Shown here: piece by piece, positions 31,133 to 38,596 of the stretch
Position numbering within the stretch: the first letter of the stretch is position 1
Layout of the letters: each line of letters begins with the position of its first letter
Assembly: GCA_949959185.1 (NCBI GenBank)
Contig: CATLIX010000025.1
Coordinates: forward strand, 1 to 47,200
DNA: 47,200 nucleotides
Source of the DNA: an uncultured Eubacterium sp.
GTDB lineage: Bacteria; Bacillota; Clostridia; Lachnospirales; Lachnospiraceae
Direction: 5' to 3'
Notes under the pieces: generated by a model
Seen by the model: only the letters and a program-made list of their open reading frames with translations
Told to the model about the DNA's origin: nothing
The model's database searches: none
Made by a program: the position numbers and the translations under genes

Positions 31133-31857
31133 GCGAAGCTGCCTATGGACTCACTGGTGATTTCATGTTCAAAGAGGCAGTTGAGTTTCTGAGAAAAAAG
31201 AAACCGCTTACTGCAACGGAATATAAGGCATTGGACAGTGAGTACCGGGCAAAAGCGTTTACGGTATCAGGATATACAAGCCTTGAGGTTCTCCAAAAAT
31301 TCCTTGATGAACTGACGGATGCCTGTGAGAACGGTAAGACAAAGAAAGAGTTCATGGATACCATGAATGATTTTCTGGAACGCAACGGATATGAGGGGTT
31401 AAACCCATTTAATGCAGATGTGATATTCCGTACCAATATGCAGACAGCATATAGCGCAGGACATTATAAGAGCATGACGAACCCCACGACAAAAAAGCTG
31501 CGTCCGTATTGGAAATACGTTACTGCAGGGGATGGGGAAGTAAGGGAATCGCATGCAATGATGGAAGGAAGGATATATGCAGCAGATGATCCCATTTGGA
31601 ATATCTGGTATCCGCCAAACGGATACCGGTGCAGATGCTCAGTGATAAGCCTTACCAAAAAACAGGTGGAGCGTTCAGGGGAGCCGGTAAGCAGGGGACT
31701 TCCTTATGATGTGGATTATTCCACAGGAGAAGTCCTTTATAAGTATCCGGATAAAGGGTTTTCAAACAACCCGGCAAAGGATACATGGAAACCTGATTTG
31801 TCAGGTGTTGATCCGAACCTGAAGAAAGCATTTAGGGAGAGGGAGAGCGGTAAATAA
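31129..31857 (+). CDS. Minor head protein, Mu gpF-like
   Basis: The 242-residue protein carries the phage_Mu_F pattern: IFRTNMQTAYSAGHYKSMTN, then RPYWKYVTAGDGEVRESHAM, and IWNIWYPPNGYRCRCSVISL with its conserved Cys pair. It is involved in head morphogenesis near the portal. It is shorter than Mu gpF, as often in Firmicutes. Confidence 0.88.
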   Translation: MSEAAYGLTGDFMFKEAVEFLRKKKPLTATEYKALDSEYRAKAFTVSGYTSLEVLQKFLDELTDACENGKTKKEFMDTMNDFLERNGYEGLNPFNADVIFRTNMQTAYSAGHYKSMTNPTTKKLRPYWKYVTAGDGEVRESHAMMEGRIYAADDPIWNIWYPPNGYRCRCSVISLTKKQVERSGEPVSRGLPYDVDYSTGEVLYKYPDKGFSNNPAKDTWKPDLSGVDPNLKKAFRERESGK

Positions 31858-31982
31858 TTCTGAACGCACAGAAACGCCTGTGTGCGGTTTTAACTGTATC
31901 AGGGTAAATATTCCTTTGCAGTAAGGAAGAAAGGGGCGTTATAACGCGTAATAACGCTGTCAGAAAGGGAAATAAAAAGGAG
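31858..31982 (+). other. Intergenic stretch before the protease gene
   Basis: It contains the short inverted repeat CGCACA/TGTGCG (31865-31870 and 31881-31886) followed by a few T residues, a weak terminator. The palindrome GCGTTATAACGC follows (31936-31947), including GGCGTTATAAC, which also occurs at the phage left end (16009-16019). Confidence 0.45.
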
Positions 31983-33020
31983 ATGATGAAGTTGGAGGGA
32001 ATTGTAATATGCTCCGGTGGCATGGTGGATGTGGAAGGCGTACCGGAGGAGATAAAAATCCTTCCCCTCGGACATGTGCATTCGCAGAAGGGTGATTTTG
32101 AGGTTGATGATGAGAGTGTTGATTTAATCCGGAAACAGTTCAAGAGCCGGAAGTTAGACCTTGTAATTGACTATGAACATCAGACGCTCAAAGATGTACA
32201 GGCTCCGGCAGGAGGATGGATTGAGGACATTTACAAAGGGGAGGATGCGGTTGTCGCAAAGGTAAAGTGGACAGACAAAGCAAAGGAATATCTCCGGAAC
32301 AGGGAATACCGGTATCTTTCACCAGTAGTCATGGTAAGGAAAAAGGACAGGAAAGCAGCAGCCATCCACTCCGCTGCCCTGACAAACACACCGGCTATTG
32401 ATGGGATGTTCGCAATCGTGAATTCCATTGATATATCAAATTATGAAGAGGAGGAAACACAAATGGATCTGAAAAAGTTGGCACAGCTGCTTGGGCTTCC
32501 GGACACAGCAACGGAAGAGGATGTTGAAAAGGCACTTGCAGCATTGGCAGAGGCATCAAATGAAGCAAACAAAGGCGATGAGGACAAGAAGGAGAGCAAA
32601 GATGCAGAAGAAGCTGTACCGGTTGCAAACTCTGTTGTATTATCGCTGCTTGGTTTGAAGGCAGATGCAAAGACGGAAGATGTGGCTACAGCCATTATGA
32701 AACTTTCGGCAGGGACGGGAAATGACGAGGTGCTTGCCCTGAAGGAAGAACTGAAGGAACGCAATGCAGAGGACATGGTGCAGATGGCTCTGAAAGAAGG
32801 GAAAATCACTGCAGCACAGAAGGAATGGGCGAAGTCCTATGCCCTGAGCGATAAGGAAGGGTTCAAGTCTTTTGTTGACAAAGCACCGATAATTGTCCCA
32901 CAGGGCAAAATGGAACTGAAGGATGCCCCGGCAGACAGCCATCAGGATTATGATATGGAAATCCTGAAAAACTGCGGTCTTTCAAAAGAGGATGTTGAAA
33001 AATATTACAAGGAGGATTAG
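31983..33020 (+). CDS. Phage protease and scaffold (Mu gpI-like)
   Basis: The protein has 345 residues. The N-terminal protease domain (about 1-160: FKSRKLDLVIDYEHQTLKDV, AGGWIEDIYKGED, YRYLSPVVMVRKKD, ALTNTPAIDGM) matches the Mu prohead protease. The rest is an acidic, helical scaffold (LGLPDTATEEDVEKALAALA). In Mu a scaffold is also made from an internal start. AAGGAG lies directly on ATG 31983, so TTG at 31992 with nine-base spacing may be the real start. Confidence 0.88.
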   Translation: MMKLEGIVICSGGMVDVEGVPEEIKILPLGHVHSQKGDFEVDDESVDLIRKQFKSRKLDLVIDYEHQTLKDVQAPAGGWIEDIYKGEDAVVAKVKWTDKAKEYLRNREYRYLSPVVMVRKKDRKAAAIHSAALTNTPAIDGMFAIVNSIDISNYEEEETQMDLKKLAQLLGLPDTATEEDVEKALAALAEASNEANKGDEDKKESKDAEEAVPVANSVVLSLLGLKADAKTEDVATAIMKLSAGTGNDEVLALKEELKERNAEDMVQMALKEGKITAAQKEWAKSYALSDKEGFKSFVDKAPIIVPQGKMELKDAPADSHQDYDMEILKNCGLSKEDVEKYYKED

Positions 33021-33022
33021 TC

Positions 33023-33406
33023 ATGGACAGAGTAGGAAACCAGAAACTTTCAGGAATGGATATCAATATCCCGGTAGCAGCCGGTGCAACGATTACCGAG
33101 GCAGTAATGGTTGCGGTAGGTACAGACGGTTATGCGGTGGCAGCATCCAAGACTGCCGGTCTTACCATTGCAGGATGTGCAATGAGGCATACGGACAATG
33201 CTTCCGGCAGCAATGGGGCTGTGTCAGTTCCGGTCAGGAGAGGGGCATTTGTGTGGGATAATGATGGAAGCATAGAGGAAACGGATATCTTAAAGGATGC
33301 GTATGTGTCTGATGAGAAAACCGTCACAATCACAGCAGAGGGTTCAAGCAGGGCAGGGAAAATCCTTGCAGTTGATACCGATGGCGTGACAGTAGAGATG
33401 TTATAG
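33023..33406 (+). CDS. Capsid decoration-type protein
   Basis: The protein has 127 residues and is Ala/Thr/Val-rich with beta-strand character: NIPVAAGATITEAVMVAVGT, SKTAGLTIAGCAMRHTDNAS, and TAEGSSRAGKILAVDTDGVT. Its size and place between protease and major capsid fit a DUF2190-like head decoration protein. The start is two bases after the protease stop with AAGGAGG. Confidence 0.7.
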   Translation: MDRVGNQKLSGMDINIPVAAGATITEAVMVAVGTDGYAVAASKTAGLTIAGCAMRHTDNASGSNGAVSVPVRRGAFVWDNDGSIEETDILKDAYVSDEKTVTITAEGSSRAGKILAVDTDGVTVEML

Positions 33407-33417
33407 GAGGTAGCAGA

Positions 33418-34323
33418 ATGATTGTAAATCAGGCAAGTTTGAAGGGCTTGAATGTAAGTTATTCCGCGGCTTACAACAAAGCCTTTGAGGGTGTTAAGAG
33501 CAATTATGAGAAGATTGCCACAACAGTACCAAGCACAACAGCGGAAACCAATTACAAGTGGTTAGGGCAGATTCCGCAGATGCTGGAATGGATGGGTGAC
33601 AGGGAAATCCAGAGCCTGTCTGCATATGATTATACTATCAAAAACAGAAAGTTTGAAATGACCATATCCGTGCCGCGGGATGACATTGAAGATGACCAGT
33701 ATGGGATTTATACGCCGCTGTTTTCCAATATGGGCGAATCCGCGGCACAGCATCCAAATACACTGTGTTTTGGTGCATTAAAGGCCGGATTTAAAGAAAA
33801 ATGCTATGATGGAAATCCTTTCTTTGCGGAAAACCATCCATCCGGGGAGGGTGGAAAAAAGACAGTAAGCAACATTTCCCACAATAAGCTGGACGCAGGT
33901 TCTTATATGGCAGCAAGGGCTTCCATGATGAGTCTTACCGGCGATAAAGGAAGGAGTCTGAACCTGGTACCAAATCTTCTGGTGGTTCCTCCGGGAAATG
34001 AAAAAGCCGGTCGGCTGATTCTGGAAGCTGACCAGATTAATGGTACTACCAATGTATTGAAGGGTACAGCAGAACTGCATGTGGAAACAGAAATTGCAGA
34101 CATGCCGGAGGCATGGTTCCTTCTCTGCACAAACCGGTTCTTAAAGCCAATCATTTTCCAGAAAAGAAAGGCAATCAAAATGACTTCCCTGACGAAAGAT
34201 GATGACCAGAATGTATTTATGAGGGATGAATTTGTATGGGGTGCAGATGGACGTTCCAATGCCGGATATGGCTTCTGGCAGATGGCGTATGGTTCTGATG
34301 GCACAGAACAGGCACAGGGTTAG
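33418..34323 (+). CDS. Major capsid protein (Mu gpT-like)
   Basis: The 301-residue protein shows Mu gpT motifs: GLNVSYSAAYNKAFEGVKSN, WLGQIPQMLEWMGDREIQSL, YGIYTPLFSNMGESAAQHPN and GNPFFAENHP. It is the main head shell subunit, made in high amount, with AGGAGG just before ATG 33418. Confidence 0.93.
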   Translation: MIVNQASLKGLNVSYSAAYNKAFEGVKSNYEKIATTVPSTTAETNYKWLGQIPQMLEWMGDREIQSLSAYDYTIKNRKFEMTISVPRDDIEDDQYGIYTPLFSNMGESAAQHPNTLCFGALKAGFKEKCYDGNPFFAENHPSGEGGKKTVSNISHNKLDAGSYMAARASMMSLTGDKGRSLNLVPNLLVVPPGNEKAGRLILEADQINGTTNVLKGTAELHVETEIADMPEAWFLLCTNRFLKPIIFQKRKAIKMTSLTKDDDQNVFMRDEFVWGADGRSNAGYGFWQMAYGSDGTEQAQG

Positions 34324-34336
34324 GAAGGTGAGACAG

Positions 34337-34795
34337 ATGGCATATTGTACTGCAAGCGAAGTGCTGGACATGCTGAAGGCGGATATGCTGAATGCGATTA
34401 TCGGTGATGGCTACATAGAAGATGAGAAAGAGCGGATTGAAGCAGTCATGCCATATGCAGAACAGGCTGTTGATGATGCACAGGCGGAGATTGACGGTTA
34501 TCTTGCAAAACGGTACAATGTACCGTTTTCCAGGACACCTGAAGTTATCAATAAATTTGCAAAAGATATTGCATTGTATAATCTGGTATCCCGGAAGGGC
34601 GTTGACGAGAATGAGCGCGAAAAGACATACCTCACAAGGTATAATGCTGCTGTTGCATTCCTGACCAAAGTTGCGGAAGGGAAGATAGACATAGGTGTGC
34701 CGGAGGGGTATTCCACAGAGGATGCAGCCAAGAACGGATTTTCCATGAAAAGCGCAAGGCGGACATTTACCAGGAACAGCATGAGAGGGTGGTGA
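34337..34795 (+). CDS. DUF1320 family protein (Mu gp36-like)
   Basis: The protein has 152 residues from ATG 34337 with GGAAGGTGA upstream; a longer frame enters the capsid gene. MAYCTASEVLDMLKADMLNA, DAQAEIDGYLAKRYNVPFSR and FAKDIALYNLVSRKG match DUF1320, a head-tail connector-like protein next to the capsid gene in Mu-like phages. Confidence 0.87.
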   Translation: MAYCTASEVLDMLKADMLNAIIGDGYIEDEKERIEAVMPYAEQAVDDAQAEIDGYLAKRYNVPFSRTPEVINKFAKDIALYNLVSRKGVDENEREKTYLTRYNAAVAFLTKVAEGKIDIGVPEGYSTEDAAKNGFSMKSARRTFTRNSMRGW

Positions 34796-34799
34796 GCAG

Positions 34800-35288
34800 A
34801 TGTCTTCCATATCGGTAAGATTAGACGGGGAAGTGGATGAACTGCTTGCCAGATTGAAACAGATGTCCGGCATTGACAAGGCCGGAGTGATGAATGCCAT
34901 TGCCGAAGGACTGCGGACTTCTACAGTAGAGCGGTTTAGCTCGGAGGAGTCACCGGAAGGAATCAGGTGGAAGCCATCTATCCGGGCAACAAGGCAGGGT
35001 GGCAGGACACTTACAAAATCAGCAGGCCTGAAGAACTCAATTAAGGCACAGGTGGACGGAACCGGTGCAGCGGTAGGAACCAATCTGATATATGCAGCAA
35101 CGCATCAGTTTGGAGATGAGAGAACAATCAGGGCAAAGAAGGGAAGATACCTGCGGTTCCGGATCGGGGACAGATGGGTGAGCATCCCTTCTGTCCGGGT
35201 AAATATCCCAGCCAGACCATTCCTTGGAATCAGCAAAGAGGATGAAGAGGAAATCAGGGCGATACTGGATGAAATATTCGAGGAATAA
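34800..35288 (+). CDS. Virion morphogenesis protein (Mu gpG-like)
   Basis: The protein has 162 residues. Motifs of phage virion morphogenesis/tail completion proteins: GIRWKPSIRATRQGGRTLTK, NLIYAATHQFGDERTIRAKK, and INIPARPF-type VNIPARPFLGISKEDEEEIR. It joins head and tail. It lies four bases after gp36. Confidence 0.88.
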   Translation: MSSISVRLDGEVDELLARLKQMSGIDKAGVMNAIAEGLRTSTVERFSSEESPEGIRWKPSIRATRQGGRTLTKSAGLKNSIKAQVDGTGAAVGTNLIYAATHQFGDERTIRAKKGRYLRFRIGDRWVSIPSVRVNIPARPFLGISKEDEEEIRAILDEIFEE

Positions 35289-35291
35289 AGA

Positions 35292-35783
35292 ATGAAAGCA
35301 GAAAGAGATTTTTTGGTTCAGAAACTAAAAGATGCAGGTATTCACGGGAAAATACACGAATCCATGAAAAGCCTGAAAAACTGCAATGAGGTTCATGTGG
35401 GTGCGGTTCTCAGGACAGGGGAAGATTTCACTCGTTCAGGCTCAAAAAAGAAATATACAGACCAGGAGGGGCATCGGAAACAGAGGAATAAACTGTTTGA
35501 AAGGACTTCGGAACTGCATGTTGTCATAGCCGATACTGACGAAGCCAAGGTAGAGGAAATACTGACAAATTTCCTGAAGAACATTTCCAAAGGTCTTGAG
35601 GTCAATGGAAACTGGGTGGATATTGAGATTGGAAAAGCGGACTGGGTGGAAGGGGATGACAGCATCCTGAAGAGTAAAATTGCAGTGGAATTTGATGTTA
35701 TCCTGACAGGAGGTATTTATGTGGATACAGATGTAATTGCAGCAAAAATCGGCAATATTGAAGCAGCAGAGAACAGGGGGTAG
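35292..35783 (+). CDS. Tail terminator-like protein
   Basis: The protein has 163 residues. ELHVVIADTDEAKVEEILTN, VNGNWVDIEIGKADWVEGDD and AVEFDVILTGGIYVD give an alpha/beta protein at the place of Mu gp37-type tail terminators. The name rests on position and fold style; no strong motif is recognised. Confidence 0.6.
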   Translation: MKAERDFLVQKLKDAGIHGKIHESMKSLKNCNEVHVGAVLRTGEDFTRSGSKKKYTDQEGHRKQRNKLFERTSELHVVIADTDEAKVEEILTNFLKNISKGLEVNGNWVDIEIGKADWVEGDDSILKSKIAVEFDVILTGGIYVDTDVIAAKIGNIEAAENRG

Positions 35784-35788
35784 ATAAA

Positions 35789-35992
35789 GTGGAAGGACAG
35801 AAAGAGAACTGTGCGACCATTGAAGAGTTAAAAGCAGTGAACGGGACATCGGATGCAGTATTTGAAGGTGTCAAAGCTGACAACAGCTGGAAAACCGGGA
35901 AAATGGTTACAGAAAAAATCTATCAGGAGGCAGTGGATGCCTTTGGAAAAGCACCAATGGACGGGAGAAAGGTGAAAAAAGATGTTCAGTGA
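35789..35992 (+). CDS. Small phage protein before the sheath gene
   Basis: The protein has 67 residues from GTG 35789. It reads CATIEELKAVNGTSDAVFEG, WKTGKMVTEKIYQEAVDAFG. Its end overlaps the sheath gene by 11 bases. Mu-like phages often have a small protein of this size before the sheath; function unknown. Confidence 0.6.
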   Translation: MEGQKENCATIEELKAVNGTSDAVFEGVKADNSWKTGKMVTEKIYQEAVDAFGKAPMDGRKVKKDVQ

Positions 35993-37406
35993 AATCAATG
36001 TTGAGGTGGAAGATGGGAACCTTGGGAGAAATTCAGGTACAGCTGCACAGGTACAGGTAAAAATAGGGGTGTCAGATACGGAAAGCAATACACCGGTTCT
36101 GATTACTAATACCATGAAACCGGAGGACATTAAGAAAAAATTAGGATATACGCCACTGGCAGATGCGTGTATAGATGCCACTGAGAATGGATTGAAAACA
36201 ATCTATGCCATTCCCGTGAAAGCAGATATTCCCGGAGAAATCGGGGAAGTAGTGCATACCGGAACCGGAGAAGGAATCTTTGAAGTGAATGGAACCCCGA
36301 ACAATTCCTACGATGTTGTTATTCAGATTACCGGAACCGGGGATGCCAATGAAGGCAGTTTCCGTTACTCCATTGACGGGGGAAATAATTTTTCGGAGGA
36401 GTACACGATCCCACCTGGAGGGAAGTATGATATTTCAGGTACCGGACTGTTTTTGAATTTTGGGGATGTCACTTCAGACGTAAAGAGCTTTATGGAAGAA
36501 GATGCATATTCCTTCAGTACAACAGCACCAACAATGAATAATGCCAGTGTGCTGAAGGCAGTGGAAAAACTGACTGGATATAACAAAGTAGTTGAGGTAT
36601 GCCATATTGTGGGGATATCCACAAAAACTTTATGGGCGGCATTGCAGAGTGAGGCAGAGGAATTTCTGACGACGTACCGGAAACCTTTGATTTTTCTCTG
36701 TGAGGCAAGGCCCTGTGCCGAAGGGGAATCTCCGGAAGAATATATGGCTGCCATGGAAGCAGAACGGAAAGGAATCAGCAGTTTTTTTATCTGTATATCC
36801 CTTTCCTGGGCAATTTATCAGAGGAAAGACTTCCGCATACAGAATATTAATCTTGCAGGGGTTATTTCCGGACTGATTGGAAGGGCAAAAGAAAGCCTTT
36901 CTGTTGGATGTGTGGAGGAATTCCCTGTCAGTTCGGGAAAACTGCTCAGGCTCTTTCCGGAGGGTATTGAGGATTACAGCAGAGAGCTGGATGAAATGGG
37001 GTATACTGTATTTCGCCAGTATAGCGGAAAAGAAGATTTCTATGTATCCAATGCAAATGTCATGGCTCCTGTCGGGAGTGATTTTCCGTATGTGGAAAGC
37101 GTTCGGGTACTTAACAGGATCATAAGGGAAATAAGCAGGAAAGCGACCGATAAAATTCAGACAGAAATTGATCCGGGTAATCTGGAAGGAAGCGTAAAGG
37201 CCATTGAGGCGTATCTCAATATTGCAATGGAAGAATGTGAAAAAGATAAAATTATCAGTTCCGGGGAAGTGGCGATTGATACAGAAAACCTGAACATTCT
37301 TGCAGATGAAACACTGCCTGTGGAAGCAGCATGGGTTCCTATGGGTACAGTCAGAAGATTTAATATCCGCTTTACAGTAAATAATCCGGCAGTATCCGGA
37401 AACTGA
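35982..37406 (+). CDS. Tail sheath protein (DUF2586-like)
   Basis: The protein has 474 residues. The N terminus GNLGRNSGTAAQVQVKIGVS, central VVEVCHIVGISTKTLWAALQ, RKPLIFLCEARP and C-terminal FPYVESVRVLNRIIREISRK identify the contractile sheath subunit. The phage is therefore a myovirus like Mu. Confidence 0.88.
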   Translation: MFSEINVEVEDGNLGRNSGTAAQVQVKIGVSDTESNTPVLITNTMKPEDIKKKLGYTPLADACIDATENGLKTIYAIPVKADIPGEIGEVVHTGTGEGIFEVNGTPNNSYDVVIQITGTGDANEGSFRYSIDGGNNFSEEYTIPPGGKYDISGTGLFLNFGDVTSDVKSFMEEDAYSFSTTAPTMNNASVLKAVEKLTGYNKVVEVCHIVGISTKTLWAALQSEAEEFLTTYRKPLIFLCEARPCAEGESPEEYMAAMEAERKGISSFFICISLSWAIYQRKDFRIQNINLAGVISGLIGRAKESLSVGCVEEFPVSSGKLLRLFPEGIEDYSRELDEMGYTVFRQYSGKEDFYVSNANVMAPVGSDFPYVESVRVLNRIIREISRKATDKIQTEIDPGNLEGSVKAIEAYLNIAMEECEKDKIISSGEVAIDTENLNILADETLPVEAAWVPMGTVRRFNIRFTVNNPAVSGN

Positions 37407-37425
37407 AGACAGGAGGGATAGAAAT

Positions 37426-37869
37426 ATGACAAGACAGCTGATCAATGGGAAATGCTATGACTGGTCGAGTGTGACCGTCAGTGTACCGGGAATGGACAGT
37501 ATTGAATTTCAGGAAATTTCCTACGATGATGAACAGGAGCTGGAGCCGGTATATGGAAAAGGTGGAAGGATCAGGGGATATGGAACCGGTAATCAGAAGA
37601 ATTCAGTAAAAATATCATTGCTGCGGGAAGACTTTGACGAAATGTGCCGTATTATTCTGAGCACAGGCTGTAAACATTTTTATAAGTTTGTAATTGCTCA
37701 GATTACAGTAAGCTATGCAGATGAGGGAGCCCCTACTACAACAGATGTACTTACTAATGTAATATTCTCGAAACGTTCCTTAAAGGTAGCACAGGGGGAC
37801 AAGAGTATGAAGGTTGACCTTGACGGTGTGGCGATGGGCGGTATCAAAATGAATGGCCTTTGTGCTTAG
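37426..37869 (+). CDS. Tail tube protein
   Basis: The protein has 147 residues. NGKCYDWSSVTVSVPGMDSI, EPVYGKGGRIRGYGTGNQKN and VSYADEGAPTTTDVLTNVIF match the tube protein that follows sheath in myoviruses. The ribosome site AGGAGGGA lies 10 bases upstream. Confidence 0.85.
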   Translation: MTRQLINGKCYDWSSVTVSVPGMDSIEFQEISYDDEQELEPVYGKGGRIRGYGTGNQKNSVKISLLREDFDEMCRIILSTGCKHFYKFVIAQITVSYADEGAPTTTDVLTNVIFSKRSLKVAQGDKSMKVDLDGVAMGGIKMNGLCA

Positions 37870-37902
37870 TAATTATTATTTACAGAAAAAGGAGGATATA
37901 CC

Positions 37903-38316
37903 ATGGAAACAGAAGGAAAAAAAGAAGTACAGGAAATAAATTCAGCAGAAAAAAAAGAAATATGGCTGCCACCGGATGAAAAAGAGAAGATGGAGCAGCT
38001 CAGGAAAAAGTATAAGGAGATGGATGGAAAAATCTATGAAATTGAGACATCCATTCAGGAAGATGATGAAAACGAAACAGAGTTTGATTTTATTTTCAGG
38101 AAGCCGGGAACGCCGTCTTATGACAGATATGTAAAGACTTCCGGCACTTCCGGTACAAGGGCATTAAAAACATTTGTGCTTGACAATATCTGCGATGAGC
38201 AGCGTGACGAACTGAAAAACACTCTGGAGGAATATCCGGCAATGGCAATCAGTCTTGGTGAAAAGCTCCTGAATATGCTTGGCCTGTCTAAGGATACTAC
38301 GGTAAAAAAGTTATAG
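37903..38316 (+). CDS. Tail assembly chaperone, short form
   Basis: The 137-residue acidic protein: KEIWLPPDEKEKMEQLRKKY, TEFDFIFRKPGTPSYDRYVK, DELKNTLEEYPAMAISLGEK. It lies between tube and tape measure, the place of lambda gpG and Mu gp41. Near its end the heptamer A AAA AAG (38304-38310) is in the correct frame for -1 slippage into the next frame. Confidence 0.85.
   Translation: METEGKKEVQEINSAEKKEIWLPPDEKEKMEQLRKKYKEMDGKIYEIETSIQEDDENETEFDFIFRKPGTPSYDRYVKTSGTSGTRALKTFVLDNICDEQRDELKNTLEEYPAMAISLGEKLLNMLGLSKDTTVKKL
38304..38310 (+). promoter_or_regulatory. Programmed -1 ribosomal frameshift site
   Basis: A AAA AAG is the canonical X XXY YYZ slippery heptamer in the frame of the short chaperone, with AAA and AAG as zero-frame codons. 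The stop TAG follows six bases later (38314-38316). The -1 frame is open from 38292 to 38540. Confidence 0.88.
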
Positions 38317-38540
38317 AGGAACACTCGGAACAAATTAAACATAATATTGTGGATTATGGCAGGCTGCTGGTATATCTGTATCTTCCAAAAGAAATGATTC
38401 CGGATGATTTTGAACATGTGAGTTTTGATGAATTTTTCCGTTTTATCGGAATGGCACAGGCAGCAAGGGAACTGCGGATAGAGGATATTGAGATTGGTGT
38501 GAACAAAGGATATGTGGAAGCTCATCCGGATACTCAGTAA
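38304..38540 (+). CDS. Tail assembly chaperone, -1 frame extension (GT-type)
   Basis: Reached by -1 slippage at 38304-38310, the new frame reads VIEEHSEQIKHNIVDYGRLL and on to VNKGYVEAHPDTQ, 76 residues. This gives a fused product of about 212 residues. A separate start at GTG 38349 has no ribosome site, which supports the fusion. In lambda and Mu the long form binds the tape measure and recruits tube protein. Confidence 0.8.
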   Translation, partial: KKVIEEHSEQIKHNIVDYGRLLVYLYLPKEMIPDDFEHVSFDEFFRFIGMAQAARELRIEDIEIGVNKGYVEAHPDTQ

Positions 38541-38541
38541 A

Positions 38542-38569
38542 AGCCATGCTTCCATGTGGAAGTATGGCT
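38542..38569 (+). terminator. Hairpin between chaperone and tape measure
   Basis: AGCCATGCTTCC (38542-38553) pairs with GGAAGTATGGCT (38558-38569), one G-T pair, loop ATGT, then TTT. It may be a partial terminator or an RNA-stability element. Confidence 0.55.
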
Positions 38570-38596
38570 TTTACCATGGCGGAGGAGGTGAAGGCT

